DNA of 64,000 bases, from assembly GCA_035516175.1 (NCBI GenBank), contig DATJAO010000038.1:53134-117133 (forward strand), written 5' to 3'. Source of the DNA: DASPSR01 sp035516175 (GTDB taxonomy: Bacteria > Nitrospirota > UBA9217). The notes under the pieces are model-generated. The model saw only the letters and a program-made list of their open reading frames with translations. It ran no database searches and was not told where the DNA came from. The translations under genes were made by a program, and so were the position numbers. Below are positions 1-8,885 of the stretch, piece by piece (within the stretch, counting starts at the first letter, position 1; each line of letters starts with the position of its first letter).

Positions 1-83
1 GATGGGTAGAGCATCGCGACGATCACTGGAAGTGGCGGCTTGATCTAAGGCAGAGGCCGGCTCATGATTCCTTAGAATATTTT

Positions 84-902
84 ATGATACTTACCGACGA
101 TGAATTCAGGTTATTTTCGCACCTAATTTACAACGAGAGCGGGATAACCATCAAAGACACCAAAAGGGAATTTCTCCAGGCACGGCTCCAGAAGAGGCTG
201 CTGGTCAACAGGCTGAACAGTTACTACCGCTACTATAAGTTCGTTACAGATAAAACGCGAGGTCAGCGTGAGCTTCTCGACCTTGTAGACAGCCTTACAA
301 TCAACGAAACATCGTTCTTTAGGAACAAACCCCAGTTCGACCTCTTCACCAGTATTGTCATCCCTGAATTAAAACAAAAAAGAGCACAGCAGAAAAAGAT
401 CCGGTGCTGGAGCGCAGGCTGTTCCAAAGGACAGGAAGCATATTCTATCGCCATGAGCGTTCTTGATACGCTGGAATCTCCAGAAACCTGGGACATCATG
501 ATCCTCGCCTCGGACATCAGCCTGCGAGTACTCGACAGCGCTCAGAAAGGGGTGTACAGCGAAAGTGAGATCGAAACTGTCCATCCAGAATATCAGAAGG
601 AATTCTTCGATAAGGTAAACAGTCATTATCAAGTAAAGCCGAACGTCAAAAAGTTAGTGGTCTTCGATTTCCATAATCTGAAACATGAGAACGGGGTGAC
701 CGGCCTCGACGTGATATTCTGCCGGAATGTCATGATCTATTTCGACCGCGATGAACAGAAGAGACTTGTGGAAAAATTACATAACAGCTTATCTGACGGC
801 GGATACCTTTTTTTGGGGCCCGCCGAGGGTCTCCAAGGACTTTCAGACAAGTTTAAATTTATCTACCATAACAAAGGAGCCGTATATAAAAAAGTGCCAT
901 AA
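84..902 (+). CDS. cheR: Chemotaxis methyltransferase CheR
   Basis: SAM-dependent methyltransferase that methylates glutamates on chemoreceptors in the cytoplasm. Seen: the N-terminal helical domain starts LTDDEFRLF; TSFFRNKPQF follows; the SAM loop is WSAGCSKGQEAYS near residue 110; ILASDIS and DVIFCRNVMIYF are family hallmarks in the second half. The 272 residues match the usual length. The frame stays open upstream to the window edge, but the protein begins at this ATG as CheR proteins do; no clear Shine-Dalgarno is visible. It heads a chemotaxis cluster with cheA, cheB and cheY downstream. No receptor or CheW gene lies in the window. Confidence 0.95.
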   Translation: MILTDDEFRLFSHLIYNESGITIKDTKREFLQARLQKRLLVNRLNSYYRYYKFVTDKTRGQRELLDLVDSLTINETSFFRNKPQFDLFTSIVIPELKQKRAQQKKIRCWSAGCSKGQEAYSIAMSVLDTLESPETWDIMILASDISLRVLDSAQKGVYSESEIETVHPEYQKEFFDKVNSHYQVKPNVKKLVVFDFHNLKHENGVTGLDVIFCRNVMIYFDRDEQKRLVEKLHNSLSDGGYLFLGPAEGLQGLSDKFKFIYHNKGAVYKKVP

Positions 903-969
903 AACGCTGGGAACGCAATGACGGTATCCGGTGTGCAGGGGTTGTTTTGCGGCAGAGAAGAAAGGGGCA

Positions 970-2943
970 ATGAGCGAATATACATTTACAGATCGAGAGC
1001 TGAATGACCTCAAGGAAATATTTTTTACAGAGGCCTATGAGATCCTACAGTCCCTGAACCAGGAGATCCTTAATCTTGAATCGGGACATGACAGAGAAGC
1101 TTCGATGAAAACCATTCAACGCTATCTCCATACACTCAAAGGAAATTCACGTGCCCTCGGATTTACTTCATTAAACACTCTGGCCCATAAGTCCGAAGAC
1201 CTGCTCAAATCGATCCAGGATACTACGATAGATATTGACAGGAGCCTCATCGATCTTCTGTTCTCAATAAGCGATACCTTGCAGTTCACTGTCGACAGCT
1301 GCCGATCAAACAAAAACGCACCGCCTGACGAGCGGCTTATGGAGCGCATTGAAAGTTACCTGAGCGCATGGGGGAGTGGCGGAAGCGCAGGGAAAGATGC
1401 AAAATCCAAATCCGAAAATAGACCGGGTGCATTGGTCTACGATATCGTCATAGGGTTCGACGGTGCCTGTGATAATAAAGCATTCGGGCTTCAGGTAATC
1501 AAGGAAAGGCTCTCTACGATGGGGGAAGTTCTCCGTGTCGAATCAAACGGAGATTCCGAACGGGTCGATTCTGCTAATCAGATCTTTATCAGCTTCGGTT
1601 CTTCGGAGCCAGCCGAGCTGATACGAGATTTGATCGCCGTTACAGGCGTTGTGAAGGAGATATCGATCAACAAGCACGAAACCGGCTCAACCACTGAAAC
1701 ACAGGCGCCAGGCAGAGATACGACAGTTAAACAGGAAGCTTTACCGACACTCCGCGTTGACGCACTGCGGGTCGACAAGATTCTCAATCTCGTTGGCGAA
1801 ATGGTGATCGGGCGCTCGATGATCGGACAGATCCTTTCAGAAATCGGTGAGCGTTATCAAAAGGATGATCTCGTCAAGAAACTGAGCGACGCAAACGCCT
1901 TCATGGAGAAGACACTTTCGCAGCTGCAAAAAAATGTCATGAAGATACGGATGCTGCCGATCTCCCATGTCTTCAGAAAATTTCCCCGTGTGGTCCGCGA
2001 CCTCTCAGTTGAAAAAGGAAAACAAGTGGAACTCGTTATGCTGGGGGAAAAGACCGAGCTTGATAAGGGCATCATCGACGTGATCGGTGAACCGCTCATT
2101 CACCTTGTACGAAACGCCGTTGACCACGGGATTGAACCGCCTGACGAACGGGAACGGGCCGGGAAGCCGAGGACCGGGACAGTCAGTCTGCACGCCTATC
2201 ATGAGGGGAACCAGATCATGATCGACGTTAAGGACGATGGTGCCGGATTGGAACCTCAGCGGCTCAAAAAAAAGGCAATCGAAAGAGGGATCAAAAGCCG
2301 CGAAGAGATAGATCGCCTTTCTGATGAGGAGGCATTTGACCTCATATTTCTGTCCGGATTCAGCACCGCCGATGTGGTGACGGACATATCGGGCCGGGGA
2401 TTCGGGATGGACATAGTTCGAACGACGGTGGAATCGCTCAAAGGGAGGATCCAAGTTCGCTCTAAACCGGGAGAGGGGACCACGTTCACGCTCAGGTTGC
2501 CGCTTACCCTTGCTATCATGCGTGCCATGTTGTTCTGGGTAGGGAAGAGACTCCTGGCTATTCCTATGTCATTGATCGAGAGAATAACCCGTGTCAAGGA
2601 CAGTGATATCCAGACAGTGGCAGGAAAATATGTTCTTCGGTTCCGTGATAAGGTAATCAGCTTGATTTTCCTGAATGAATCACTGACAGCAGACGAATGT
2701 TCTGCCGGTCAGGACCAGAAAAAGTTCGTCATTGTTGTTGGGTCCTCGGACAAGCTGTATGGATTTGTCGTTGACAGGCTGGTAGGCCAGCAAGAACTTG
2801 TGATCAAGGCCCTTGATGACTATTGGGGCACGATCAACTGCGCGTCCGGCGCCTCCATACTGGGCAGCGGACAAGTAGTACTGATCCTGGACGCGCCTGC
2901 CCTCATCATGAGAGAAACACGGCAGGAGTTTATCGGGACGTAA
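970..2943 (+). CDS. cheA: Chemotaxis sensor histidine kinase CheA
   Basis: Receptor-coupled histidine kinase that phosphorylates CheY and CheB. Seen in order: HPt domain with phospho-accepting His54 in RYLHTLKGNSRALGF; a variable response-regulator-binding region (~140-235); dimerisation domain starting TLRVDALRVDKILNLVGEM; ATPase with the N-box HLVRNAVDHGIE and the glycine-rich DDGAGLEP and GFGMDIV; C-terminal CheW-like domain starting after LPLTLAIMRAML. A GTG at 931 would add 13 residues, but the ATG at 970 follows GAAAGGGG and gives the standard N-terminus, so it is preferred (657 aa). The gene is 67 bp after cheR and 75 bp before cheB. Confidence 0.95.
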   Translation: MSEYTFTDRELNDLKEIFFTEAYEILQSLNQEILNLESGHDREASMKTIQRYLHTLKGNSRALGFTSLNTLAHKSEDLLKSIQDTTIDIDRSLIDLLFSISDTLQFTVDSCRSNKNAPPDERLMERIESYLSAWGSGGSAGKDAKSKSENRPGALVYDIVIGFDGACDNKAFGLQVIKERLSTMGEVLRVESNGDSERVDSANQIFISFGSSEPAELIRDLIAVTGVVKEISINKHETGSTTETQAPGRDTTVKQEALPTLRVDALRVDKILNLVGEMVIGRSMIGQILSEIGERYQKDDLVKKLSDANAFMEKTLSQLQKNVMKIRMLPISHVFRKFPRVVRDLSVEKGKQVELVMLGEKTELDKGIIDVIGEPLIHLVRNAVDHGIEPPDERERAGKPRTGTVSLHAYHEGNQIMIDVKDDGAGLEPQRLKKKAIERGIKSREEIDRLSDEEAFDLIFLSGFSTADVVTDISGRGFGMDIVRTTVESLKGRIQVRSKPGEGTTFTLRLPLTLAIMRAMLFWVGKRLLAIPMSLIERITRVKDSDIQTVAGKYVLRFRDKVISLIFLNESLTADECSAGQDQKKFVIVVGSSDKLYGFVVDRLVGQQELVIKALDDYWGTINCASGASILGSGQVVLILDAPALIMRETRQEFIGT

Positions 2944-3018
2944 GACAGCCCAGGGCGCGAATGCGGATTCGGCTTATAGTGCGAGGCGCACCATGCAGTA
3001 GTGCAAAAGTGAACACAT

Positions 3019-4089
3019 ATGAAAAAAATCCGGGTAATGGTTGTCGATGATTCTGCGCTCATGCGCAAACTCATCAGTGAAATACTAATGAAGGATCCTG
3101 AGCTCGAAGTGGTGAATACCGCCATGGATGGCATGTTTGCCCTTAAAAAAATACCGCTGTCAAGACCAGATGTCATAACGCTCGATCTGGACATGCCGCG
3201 GATGGACGGCCTCACTGCGCTACGTTATATCGTGAACGATTATCAGATTCCTGTTGTCCTTGTCAGCTCACTCGCAACCGATGGCGGAAATCTCACATTC
3301 GAAGGTCTTGCGCTTGGTGCTGTAGACTTCGTCACAAAACCGAAGGACGCAATTTCGGTCCATATTCACGAGGTCGCGCGTGAGCTGGTTCTGAAAGTAA
3401 AACTTGCCAGCCGAACGACAGTAAAGAAACGATCGCGTTTAGAGGCAGCGGAACCTGTGCAGCAGCAGATATGCCAGAGCAAAAAAACATCGCTGAGGGG
3501 ACCGCTGAAAAAAATAATAGCCATCGGTATTTCTACCGGGGGGCCAAATGCGATAAGCTATTTACTTCCTCAGCTACCGGAGGACATTGCCGCCGCCATC
3601 CTTATTGTTCAGCATATGCCCGAAGGATTCACCGAAATGTTCGCCACCCGGCTGGATCAGGTCTGCAAGATCCGGGTAAAAGAAGCGAAGGAAGGAGACC
3701 CGTTGGTATCAGGGACTGCTTTCATCGCTCCGGGCAATAAACACCTTAAGGTTGCCAAGATCGGCATGACTGGCGTCGCCGTAATTTCTGCAGGTCCTCC
3801 GATGAACGGGCATCGCCCGTCAGTCGACGTCCTCTTTGACTCGGTCTCACAGGAATATGGCTCCGCTACCATCGGGCTCCTCATGACGGGCATGGGTGAA
3901 GACGGTGCGCGCGGACTCGGCTCGATTAAGGCCTCGGGAGGTTATACGATGGCACAGGATGAAGCCAGTTGCGTCGTCTTTGGAATGCCGAAGGCAGCTC
4001 TAGATAGGGGACACGTGCATGAAGTCGTTTCTCTCGATGCCATACCAAAAAGGCTGACAGCTCTTCTTAAAGAGGTGAACCTAATATGA
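3019..4089 (+). CDS. cheB: Chemotaxis protein-glutamate methylesterase CheB
   Basis: Response-regulator methylesterase/deamidase that removes receptor methyl groups and opposes CheR. Seen: N-terminal receiver domain (VVDDSALMRK; phospho-acceptor Asp in LDLDMPRMDG), a linker around residue 140, then the methylesterase domain with catalytic Ser in ISTGGPNA, His in QHMPEGFTEMFA and Asp in GMGEDGARG. At 356 residues it is of normal length. Its stop codon overlaps the start of the next gene as ATGA, indicating translational coupling to the CheY-like gene. Confidence 0.96.
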   Translation: MKKIRVMVVDDSALMRKLISEILMKDPELEVVNTAMDGMFALKKIPLSRPDVITLDLDMPRMDGLTALRYIVNDYQIPVVLVSSLATDGGNLTFEGLALGAVDFVTKPKDAISVHIHEVARELVLKVKLASRTTVKKRSRLEAAEPVQQQICQSKKTSLRGPLKKIIAIGISTGGPNAISYLLPQLPEDIAAAILIVQHMPEGFTEMFATRLDQVCKIRVKEAKEGDPLVSGTAFIAPGNKHLKVAKIGMTGVAVISAGPPMNGHRPSVDVLFDSVSQEYGSATIGLLMTGMGEDGARGLGSIKASGGYTMAQDEASCVVFGMPKAALDRGHVHEVVSLDAIPKRLTALLKEVNLI

Positions 4090-4469
4090 AGACCGGCCAG
4101 AACATACCCTTTAAATTTCTTGTAGCGGACGACTCCGAATTTGCAAGAAAATCGCTCATCATGGCGCTCTCCAGAATCGGGGGCAACCTTGCAGGTGAGG
4201 CCTTTTCCGGTCAAGATGCGGTGCAGAAATATCGGTGCTTGAAACCCGATATTGTGTTCATGGACATCACCATGCCGGGAATGGAAGGCATTGATGCCTT
4301 GGAGAGGATCCTCCAGGACGACAGCTCTGCAAAGGTCGTCATCGTTTCGTCGCTCAGTCACCGGGAGATTGTGAAGAACGCATTGAAGAAGGGCGCCAAG
4401 CATTACATTACCAAACCGATACAGATCGCGCCTCTGGCCGATATTATACAGTTCGTGCTTTCTCGATAA
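4086..4469 (+). CDS. cheY: Single-domain response regulator, CheY-like
   Basis: Stand-alone receiver domain of 127 aa; the likely phosphorylation target of the CheA above and output to the flagellar or pilus motor. Seen: acidic pair in VADDSEFARKS, phospho-acceptor Asp in VFMDITMPGMEG, switch Ser/Thr in VIVSSLSH and the conserved Lys in YITKPIQ. It starts inside the cheB stop codon (ATGA). It has no output domain, so CheY is the natural reading, although single-domain receivers can also act in phosphorelays. Confidence 0.88.
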   Translation: MKTGQNIPFKFLVADDSEFARKSLIMALSRIGGNLAGEAFSGQDAVQKYRCLKPDIVFMDITMPGMEGIDALERILQDDSSAKVVIVSSLSHREIVKNALKKGAKHYITKPIQIAPLADIIQFVLSR

Positions 4470-4489
4470 TAACGATACGGTACTTACTC

Positions 4490-4960
4490 ATGCGCCTTGA
4501 TCATATAAACCCAATCGTCGATTCCGCAATAACGGTTCTTGCCGAGTTTACCGGATCCCCGGTGAATCGAGGGGACATGAAGCTGCGACGTCGACCGTCG
4601 ACGAGCAGGGATGTCGCCACGATCATCCGTCTTAAGGGGAACGTAGACGGCCGCATCATCATCGAGATGGACGGCAGCACGGCGCTTGCCATGGCCGGGC
4701 TTATGAACAATGACCTGTTCAGGGAACTCGACCGCCTCGCACTGGACACTCTGATGGAGCTCGCAAACATCATCGTTGCGAGGGCTGTCTCAAGCCTGAA
4801 TGAACTTGAATTTGCGCTCCGTCTGGCCCCGCCGCTCATATTTACCGGGACCAACGTTTCATGTTTCAGCAGCCTGGACACCGAGACGCTCGTTGTGCCA
4901 CTTCACACAAATGTCGGTGATATGAACTTGTCCCTTGCATTGAGAATGAAGACTTTGTAA
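4490..4960 (+). CDS. cheX: CheX/CheC-family CheY-P phosphatase
   Basis: Probable phosphatase that shortens the life of phosphorylated CheY. Seen: 156 aa with the CheX-like start (MRLDHINPIVDSAITVL) and the helix LMELANIIVARAVSSL, carrying the Glu and Asn (E-x-x-N) typical of CheX/CheC/FliY active sites; beta-rich flanks such as GRIIIEMDGSTALAMAG. It lies 20 bp after the CheY-like gene, which supports the role. Assignment to CheX rather than CheC is by length and the single phosphatase helix, and is inferred. Confidence 0.75.
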   Translation: MRLDHINPIVDSAITVLAEFTGSPVNRGDMKLRRRPSTSRDVATIIRLKGNVDGRIIIEMDGSTALAMAGLMNNDLFRELDRLALDTLMELANIIVARAVSSLNELEFALRLAPPLIFTGTNVSCFSSLDTETLVVPLHTNVGDMNLSLALRMKTL

Positions 4961-4980
4961 CAGCATTTCGAATGATTGAT

Positions 4981-5009
4981 TTGACAGCCAAGCTATTTTG
5001 TAGCTGAAT
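4981..5009 (+). promoter_or_regulatory. Putative sigma70-type promoter, near-leaderless
   Basis: Perfect TTGACA at 4981-4986, 17-bp spacer, weak -10 CTGAAT at 5004-5009. The start site would fall about one base before the ATG at 5017, with no Shine-Dalgarno in between. Two other genes here have the same geometry. Confidence 0.4.
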
Positions 5010-5016
5010 TTAACTT

Positions 5017-5547
5017 ATGAATTGCGAATCCACAGAATTTAATCTTCAGGATGTCCTGCTTCTTATCGGTCTTAAGGAATGCACCGGTGAACTGACGCTG
5101 GAGTCAGGTAATAACATCGGACATATGCTATTTTACCGGGGGAAAATTCTCCGATCACTGTCACCGTATTCACGTGCTATCGGCGATCTGCTTGTTGAGG
5201 AGGGCCTCATTACCGAGACGGAGCTCATAGAAATACTGAAACTGCAGAAGAAGAATTCCATATCACCAATCGGTTCGCTTCTCCTCAATACCGGCAAGGT
5301 CAGCTTCGAGGTTCTTGAGGCAAGGGTTCACGAACAGATCAGACAGTCGGTGAAGGAGTTTAAAAAGTGGGAGAACATCAGCCTCAGCTTCCGCGAAAAA
5401 GACATCAAGCCGGCAGATGGGATCCACCTTATGATCCATGAATTCTTGACAGCAGAAACCCTTCAGAACGCGTTTTATTTTCTCTCGGTAGGATGCACTC
5501 AGCAGGATCGGTCTGCTGCCTCGGCTCCGTCGACAAGCAAGTCCTGA
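5017..5547 (+). CDS. DUF4388 / PATAN-domain protein
   Basis: A 176-residue cytoplasmic protein with a PATAN-like (DUF4388) N-terminus: FNLQDVLLLIGLKECTGEL, LFYRGKILRS and AIGDLLVEEGLITETELIE, then a helical GspE-N-like stretch. PATAN domains occur with response regulators and in taxis or type IV pilus motility control in cyanobacteria and deltaproteobacteria. The position directly after the che genes suggests an adaptor in the same pathway, but its partner is unknown. The C-terminal tail (about 15 residues, Ser/Ala/Asp-rich) is low complexity. Confidence 0.75.
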   Translation: MNCESTEFNLQDVLLLIGLKECTGELTLESGNNIGHMLFYRGKILRSLSPYSRAIGDLLVEEGLITETELIEILKLQKKNSISPIGSLLLNTGKVSFEVLEARVHEQIRQSVKEFKKWENISLSFREKDIKPADGIHLMIHEFLTAETLQNAFYFLSVGCTQQDRSAASAPSTSKS

Positions 5548-5555
5548 CGTATTAT

Positions 5556-6107
5556 CTATCGACCCTTGCAGCAGAGAGTTGCCCGCAGCATCTCTCGCGC
5601 TTTGTTGAAAAGATCCAGGGATTCCTTTTTCCGGAAATCCGGATAAGTGTGTTCGAACGACAAGAACGATTTTTCTCTGGTCGAATAATGAAGTGTTACT
5701 TCGGCATAAATACCCTGGCCCTGGTAAACGCGATGAGAAAAATCCTTGGTCGATGCGAGGACGACCTTCGCCTCGGTGACATATCCGGGATCAAGGTTGA
5801 TCCTGCGGCGCACAGCCTTGCCGCTTGTGAGCGAGAACCGCGCTTCAATGCTATTCGTAAGATGTTTCACGCTTGGGAGCATGCCGGGATCGATCAATCG
5901 CTTGAAGAAAATGAACTTACGGAGGATGCCGGAACCCATCTCTTCGCGATAATAATCTGTGAAATCCCACCGTACAATTTCACTCTGATAATCGATTGGG
6001 CCGTGTTCTGCGCAGAGAAGTTGGGTGCAGGTATCGAAAAGTCCGACGTCGGGTGAAAGCATGCCTACGAACAGCTTGACGGGTATAGGGCTTTTTGGGT
6101 TTCCCAT
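5556..6107 (-). CDS. DUF4416 family protein
   Basis: Conserved protein of unknown function (183 aa). Recognised by the family landmarks PIPVKLFVGMLSPDVGLF, YYREEMGSGILRKF, RRRINLDPGYVTEAKVVLAS and YQGQGIYAEVTLHY. The family is known mainly from Nitrospirota, Desulfobacterota and related anaerobes. It is convergent with the PATAN gene, with 8 bp between the two stops. An overlapping plus-strand frame (5493-6056) shows no family resemblance and is rejected. Confidence 0.88.
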   Translation of the reverse strand: MGNPKSPIPVKLFVGMLSPDVGLFDTCTQLLCAEHGPIDYQSEIVRWDFTDYYREEMGSGILRKFIFFKRLIDPGMLPSVKHLTNSIEARFSLTSGKAVRRRINLDPGYVTEAKVVLASTKDFSHRVYQGQGIYAEVTLHYSTREKSFLSFEHTYPDFRKKESLDLFNKAREMLRATLCCKGR

Positions 6108-6238
6108 ATCTCGATAGGAGCGAGATACTACTCTGTAAGATGATTGAAGCTCCCTTAATTTTTAAAATTATATCATAAAAACTGTGATGTTCGACACCAC
6201 TACCGCATCCGCGGCCGTATCACGGGATAGCCTCCAAT

Positions 6239-6273
6239 TATGACTTGACAAGGTCGTATGGTTTGCTTATAGT
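6239..6273 (+). promoter_or_regulatory. Consensus promoter with overlapping inverted repeat
   Basis: TTGACA (6245-6250), exactly 17 bp, then TATAGT (6268-6273). An imperfect inverted repeat, TATGAC (6239-6244) and GTCGTA (6253-6258), straddles the -35 box and could be the operator for autorepression by the downstream Rrf2 protein. Predicted transcription start is next to the ATG at 6281. Confidence 0.7.
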
Positions 6274-6280
6274 TGTATAT

Positions 6281-6688
6281 ATGCAAATTACACGTGAAGG
6301 GGATTACGGGATACGGAGTGTTCTGTATCTTGCCCGCCAGCCGTTCAAAAAAATCAGCTACGTAAACGAAATTTCTGAAGATTATAAGATCCCGCGCAGT
6401 TTTCTTGCCAAGATACTCCAAAAACTTGTCAAGGCAAAGATTGTACGGTCTTATAGGGGTGTGAAAGGCGGTTTTTCGCTCGCTAGGCAGGCCCGAGACA
6501 TTTCCATGCTCGATGTCGTCGAGGCAATTGAGGGGAAACTTCAGCTAAACATCTGCATCGCCGACAAAAAGAAATGTTTATTTTCTAAACACTGCCCCAG
6601 CCACTCTGTATGGATAATGGCCCAGTCAAAAGTTATAGAAGTTCTGAAAAAAGCGAATTTCGAAGATCTTGCCAGGCAAAAGGTTTAA
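6281..6688 (+). CDS. Rrf2-family regulator with Fe-S cysteine motif
   Basis: Winged-helix transcription factor (135 aa). Seen: MQITREGDYGIRSVLYLA start and recognition-helix region IPRSFLAKILQKLVKAKIV; three cysteines spaced C-x6-C-x5-C (CIADKKKCLFSKHC), close to the IscR/NsrR cluster-binding loop, so it probably senses iron-sulfur, NO or redox state. The frame extends upstream to 6245, but those codons lie inside the promoter, so the ATG at 6281 is the start. A second Rrf2 with the same cysteine spacing is at 55863-56261. Confidence 0.9.
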   Translation: MQITREGDYGIRSVLYLARQPFKKISYVNEISEDYKIPRSFLAKILQKLVKAKIVRSYRGVKGGFSLARQARDISMLDVVEAIEGKLQLNICIADKKKCLFSKHCPSHSVWIMAQSKVIEVLKKANFEDLARQKV

Positions 6689-7235
6689 TAATCAGTATTT
6701 TAAATTTAACACATGGGGGACAACCGCATGGCTCCGGGGAATACCCATACAAGGACGCACTAAAAGGGTTCGCGATTTTCTCTTTTTCGGGGAGCTGAAT
6801 ATCGGCATTCAGATATCAATCCAGCTTGTTCATCCGCAGCCAAACTTCACGTCATGACATACCTACGGGAGCCAGAGGCCACTCCACTTGAACTGCAGCT
6901 TTGCCTGACTAACAAACATGCTATAGAACTCTTTTCCCCTGCGAGAATGTCTGCTCCGTAACATGGTTCTTCCCGCTTGCGTCCTCTACCGCCTGACCAT
7001 TGCTTAAGAGAATTCCAGTCTCTCTAATCGTCCCGCTGATCCGTTCGGGAGTAAATCCTTTTTTCCTATATAGGTGATTGCTCTCTTTTCTTCTTTATGC
7101 TACCATAAGCCTGTCGCTCCGGGCGGCACGGTCTGTAGGTGCCAGGCCAACCCTGATGCGCAAACACTGATATCGCTTCGTAATAATATTTCTTAAAATG
7201 AGCATTCCGACGACGTATTCTCCGATTAGGAAGTT
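6689..7235 (+). other. Intergenic region, no gene recognised
   Basis: 547 bp without a convincing coding frame. Two short frames (6610-6798 and 6669-6857) overlap the end of the Rrf2 gene and resemble nothing known. No tRNA, repeat or strong terminator was seen. Confidence 0.5.
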
Positions 7236-7898
7236 ATGGAATATAGAGTAATTGCTTTGATGGTGCTGATTGTAACCGTGTCATGTTCTTCCGTCTGCCA
7301 TGCCTGGAACGATAGGTGTTATCAGTATGCGGAACAAAAAAAATATGATGACGCTATCAAGGAATGTACGAAGCAGATTAATGCGAATGCGGGTGTAATA
7401 AGCAATGTCGAGTACTCTTACATGAACCGTGGGATTGCGTATGAGGCTAAGGGCCTACTCGACCAGGCCATCGCCGATTACAGTAAGGCCATTGAAATAA
7501 AGCCTCGATATGACGGGGCTTACGTTAACCGTGGGAATGCCTATAAGGCTAAGGGCCTGCTTGTCCGGGCCATCGCGGATTACAACAAGGCTATTGAATT
7601 AAATATAAAAAATGACAAGGCGTACTATAACCGTGGGAGTGCTTATAAGGCTAAGGGTCTGTTTGAACAGGCCATAGATGATTTCAACAAAACGATAGAG
7701 CTAAATCCAAATAAAAATTTTACATACTATAATATTGCTTGTCTGTACTCACTTAGAAAAAAAGCGGAAGAATCCTGTTTATGGCTGCAAAAAGCCATCC
7801 ATGCCGGATTTAACGATTGGAAACTTATGAAGAATGACGCAGACCTTTCTAATATTCGTGATACTGCATGCTATAGGGAAATTATTGACGGGAAATGA
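7236..7898 (+). CDS. Exported TPR-repeat protein
   Basis: A 220-residue protein with an N-terminal signal peptide (VIALMVLIVTVSCSSVCHA), followed by at least three tetratricopeptide repeats recognisable by YMNRGIAYEAKGLLDQAIAD, YVNRGNAYKAKGLL and YYNRGSAYKAKGLFEQAI. TPRs mediate protein-protein contacts, here in the periplasm or at the membrane. The repeats are nearly identical, suggesting recent internal duplication. The start follows AGGAAG. It stands alone between a regulator and mqnA, so its partner is unknown. Confidence 0.85.
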   Translation: MEYRVIALMVLIVTVSCSSVCHAWNDRCYQYAEQKKYDDAIKECTKQINANAGVISNVEYSYMNRGIAYEAKGLLDQAIADYSKAIEIKPRYDGAYVNRGNAYKAKGLLVRAIADYNKAIELNIKNDKAYYNRGSAYKAKGLFEQAIDDFNKTIELNPNKNFTYYNIACLYSLRKKAEESCLWLQKAIHAGFNDWKLMKNDADLSNIRDTACYREIIDGK

Positions 7899-8043
7899 CT
7901 TTTACGCCCCATTTCTAAGAACGAGTACCGTGGGAAAGGATCTCAATGTGAAGAGCTGCGTCAAAAAGAAACGAATGAACGTGAATTCGTGAATGCTGGA
8001 TAAAACACACACTAAACATACGGGAGAACAACAGGACCGAATC

Positions 8044-8862
8044 ATGCTGAGACTGGGTCATATCATATATTCAAATTGCTTCCCTCCTCATGCCGGGATC
8101 GTCACAGGAGAGATTAAATTCCCATTCAAAATCGTGGAGGGCATTCCTACGGAATTAAACCGCCTTCTTTACGAGGGCAAGATTGACGTCTCACCGTCAT
8201 CGTCAATAGAGTACGCTGTTAAAGCGGGGCGGTACATACTCCTGCCGAACCTGTCCATAACATCAAGAAAGTTGGTCATGAGCATTATTCTCCAGAGCCG
8301 CGTACCGATCGCGGAGCTCGACAAGAAGTCCGTGGCCCTGACCACGGCTTCAGCAACGTCAGTCGTGCTGCTCCGGATCCTGCTTGAGCTTCAACAAGAT
8401 GTCCGTCCCCGCTTCACAACGTTTAAACAGGGCATGGAAGACCCGTTCAGAAAAGCGGATGCAGCGCTTTTCATAGGTGACCTTGCGATCAAGCTCAAGC
8501 CTTCCCCCTCTCATCCCTATCTGTACGATCTTGGAGCGCTCTGGCATGAATTCACCGGCCTGCCCTTCGTGTTCGCCCTCTGGCAGGTGAACTATAAAAA
8601 AGATATTGATAAGGACCTCGCCGTGCTTTATGATATACTTATGCAGTCAAAATCGTACGGTCTAGAGAACATCCCGGTGCTGGCCCGAACGCACGCGGAA
8701 CAGTTCGGCATACGGCCGCAGGTCCTCATCGATTACTGGACATCGTTCAGCTACAACTTCGGCGAAGAGGAAAAAAAGGGACTCCTGACCTTCTATAGAT
8801 ACGCCGCCGAAATCGGAACAATCAAACCGGTGACGGACCTTAAGATCTGGAGCAACGGGTAG
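8044..8862 (+). CDS. mqnA: Chorismate dehydratase MqnA (futalosine pathway)
   Basis: First enzyme of the futalosine route to menaquinone; makes 3-enolpyruvyl-benzoate from chorismate. Seen: start MLRLGHIIYSNCFPPHAG, then KIDVSPSSSIEYA, YILLPNLSI, VALTTASATSVVLLRILL and AALFIGDLAI, all family signatures (periplasmic-binding-protein-like fold, formerly DUF178). The frame opens at 7993, but the family N-terminus and an AGGA site favour the ATG at 8044 (272 aa). The other mqn genes are not in the window. Menaquinone supply fits the respiratory genes found here. Confidence 0.9.
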   Translation: MLRLGHIIYSNCFPPHAGIVTGEIKFPFKIVEGIPTELNRLLYEGKIDVSPSSSIEYAVKAGRYILLPNLSITSRKLVMSIILQSRVPIAELDKKSVALTTASATSVVLLRILLELQQDVRPRFTTFKQGMEDPFRKADAALFIGDLAIKLKPSPSHPYLYDLGALWHEFTGLPFVFALWQVNYKKDIDKDLAVLYDILMQSKSYGLENIPVLARTHAEQFGIRPQVLIDYWTSFSYNFGEEEKKGLLTFYRYAAEIGTIKPVTDLKIWSNG

Positions 8863-8885
8863 CATACACGGGGATTTCAGCGAAT

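Noticed and set aside
5493..6056. A 187-codon plus-strand frame overlapping the PATAN and DUF4416 genes
   Set aside because: The minus-strand DUF4416 product matches its family over its whole length; the plus frame matches nothing.
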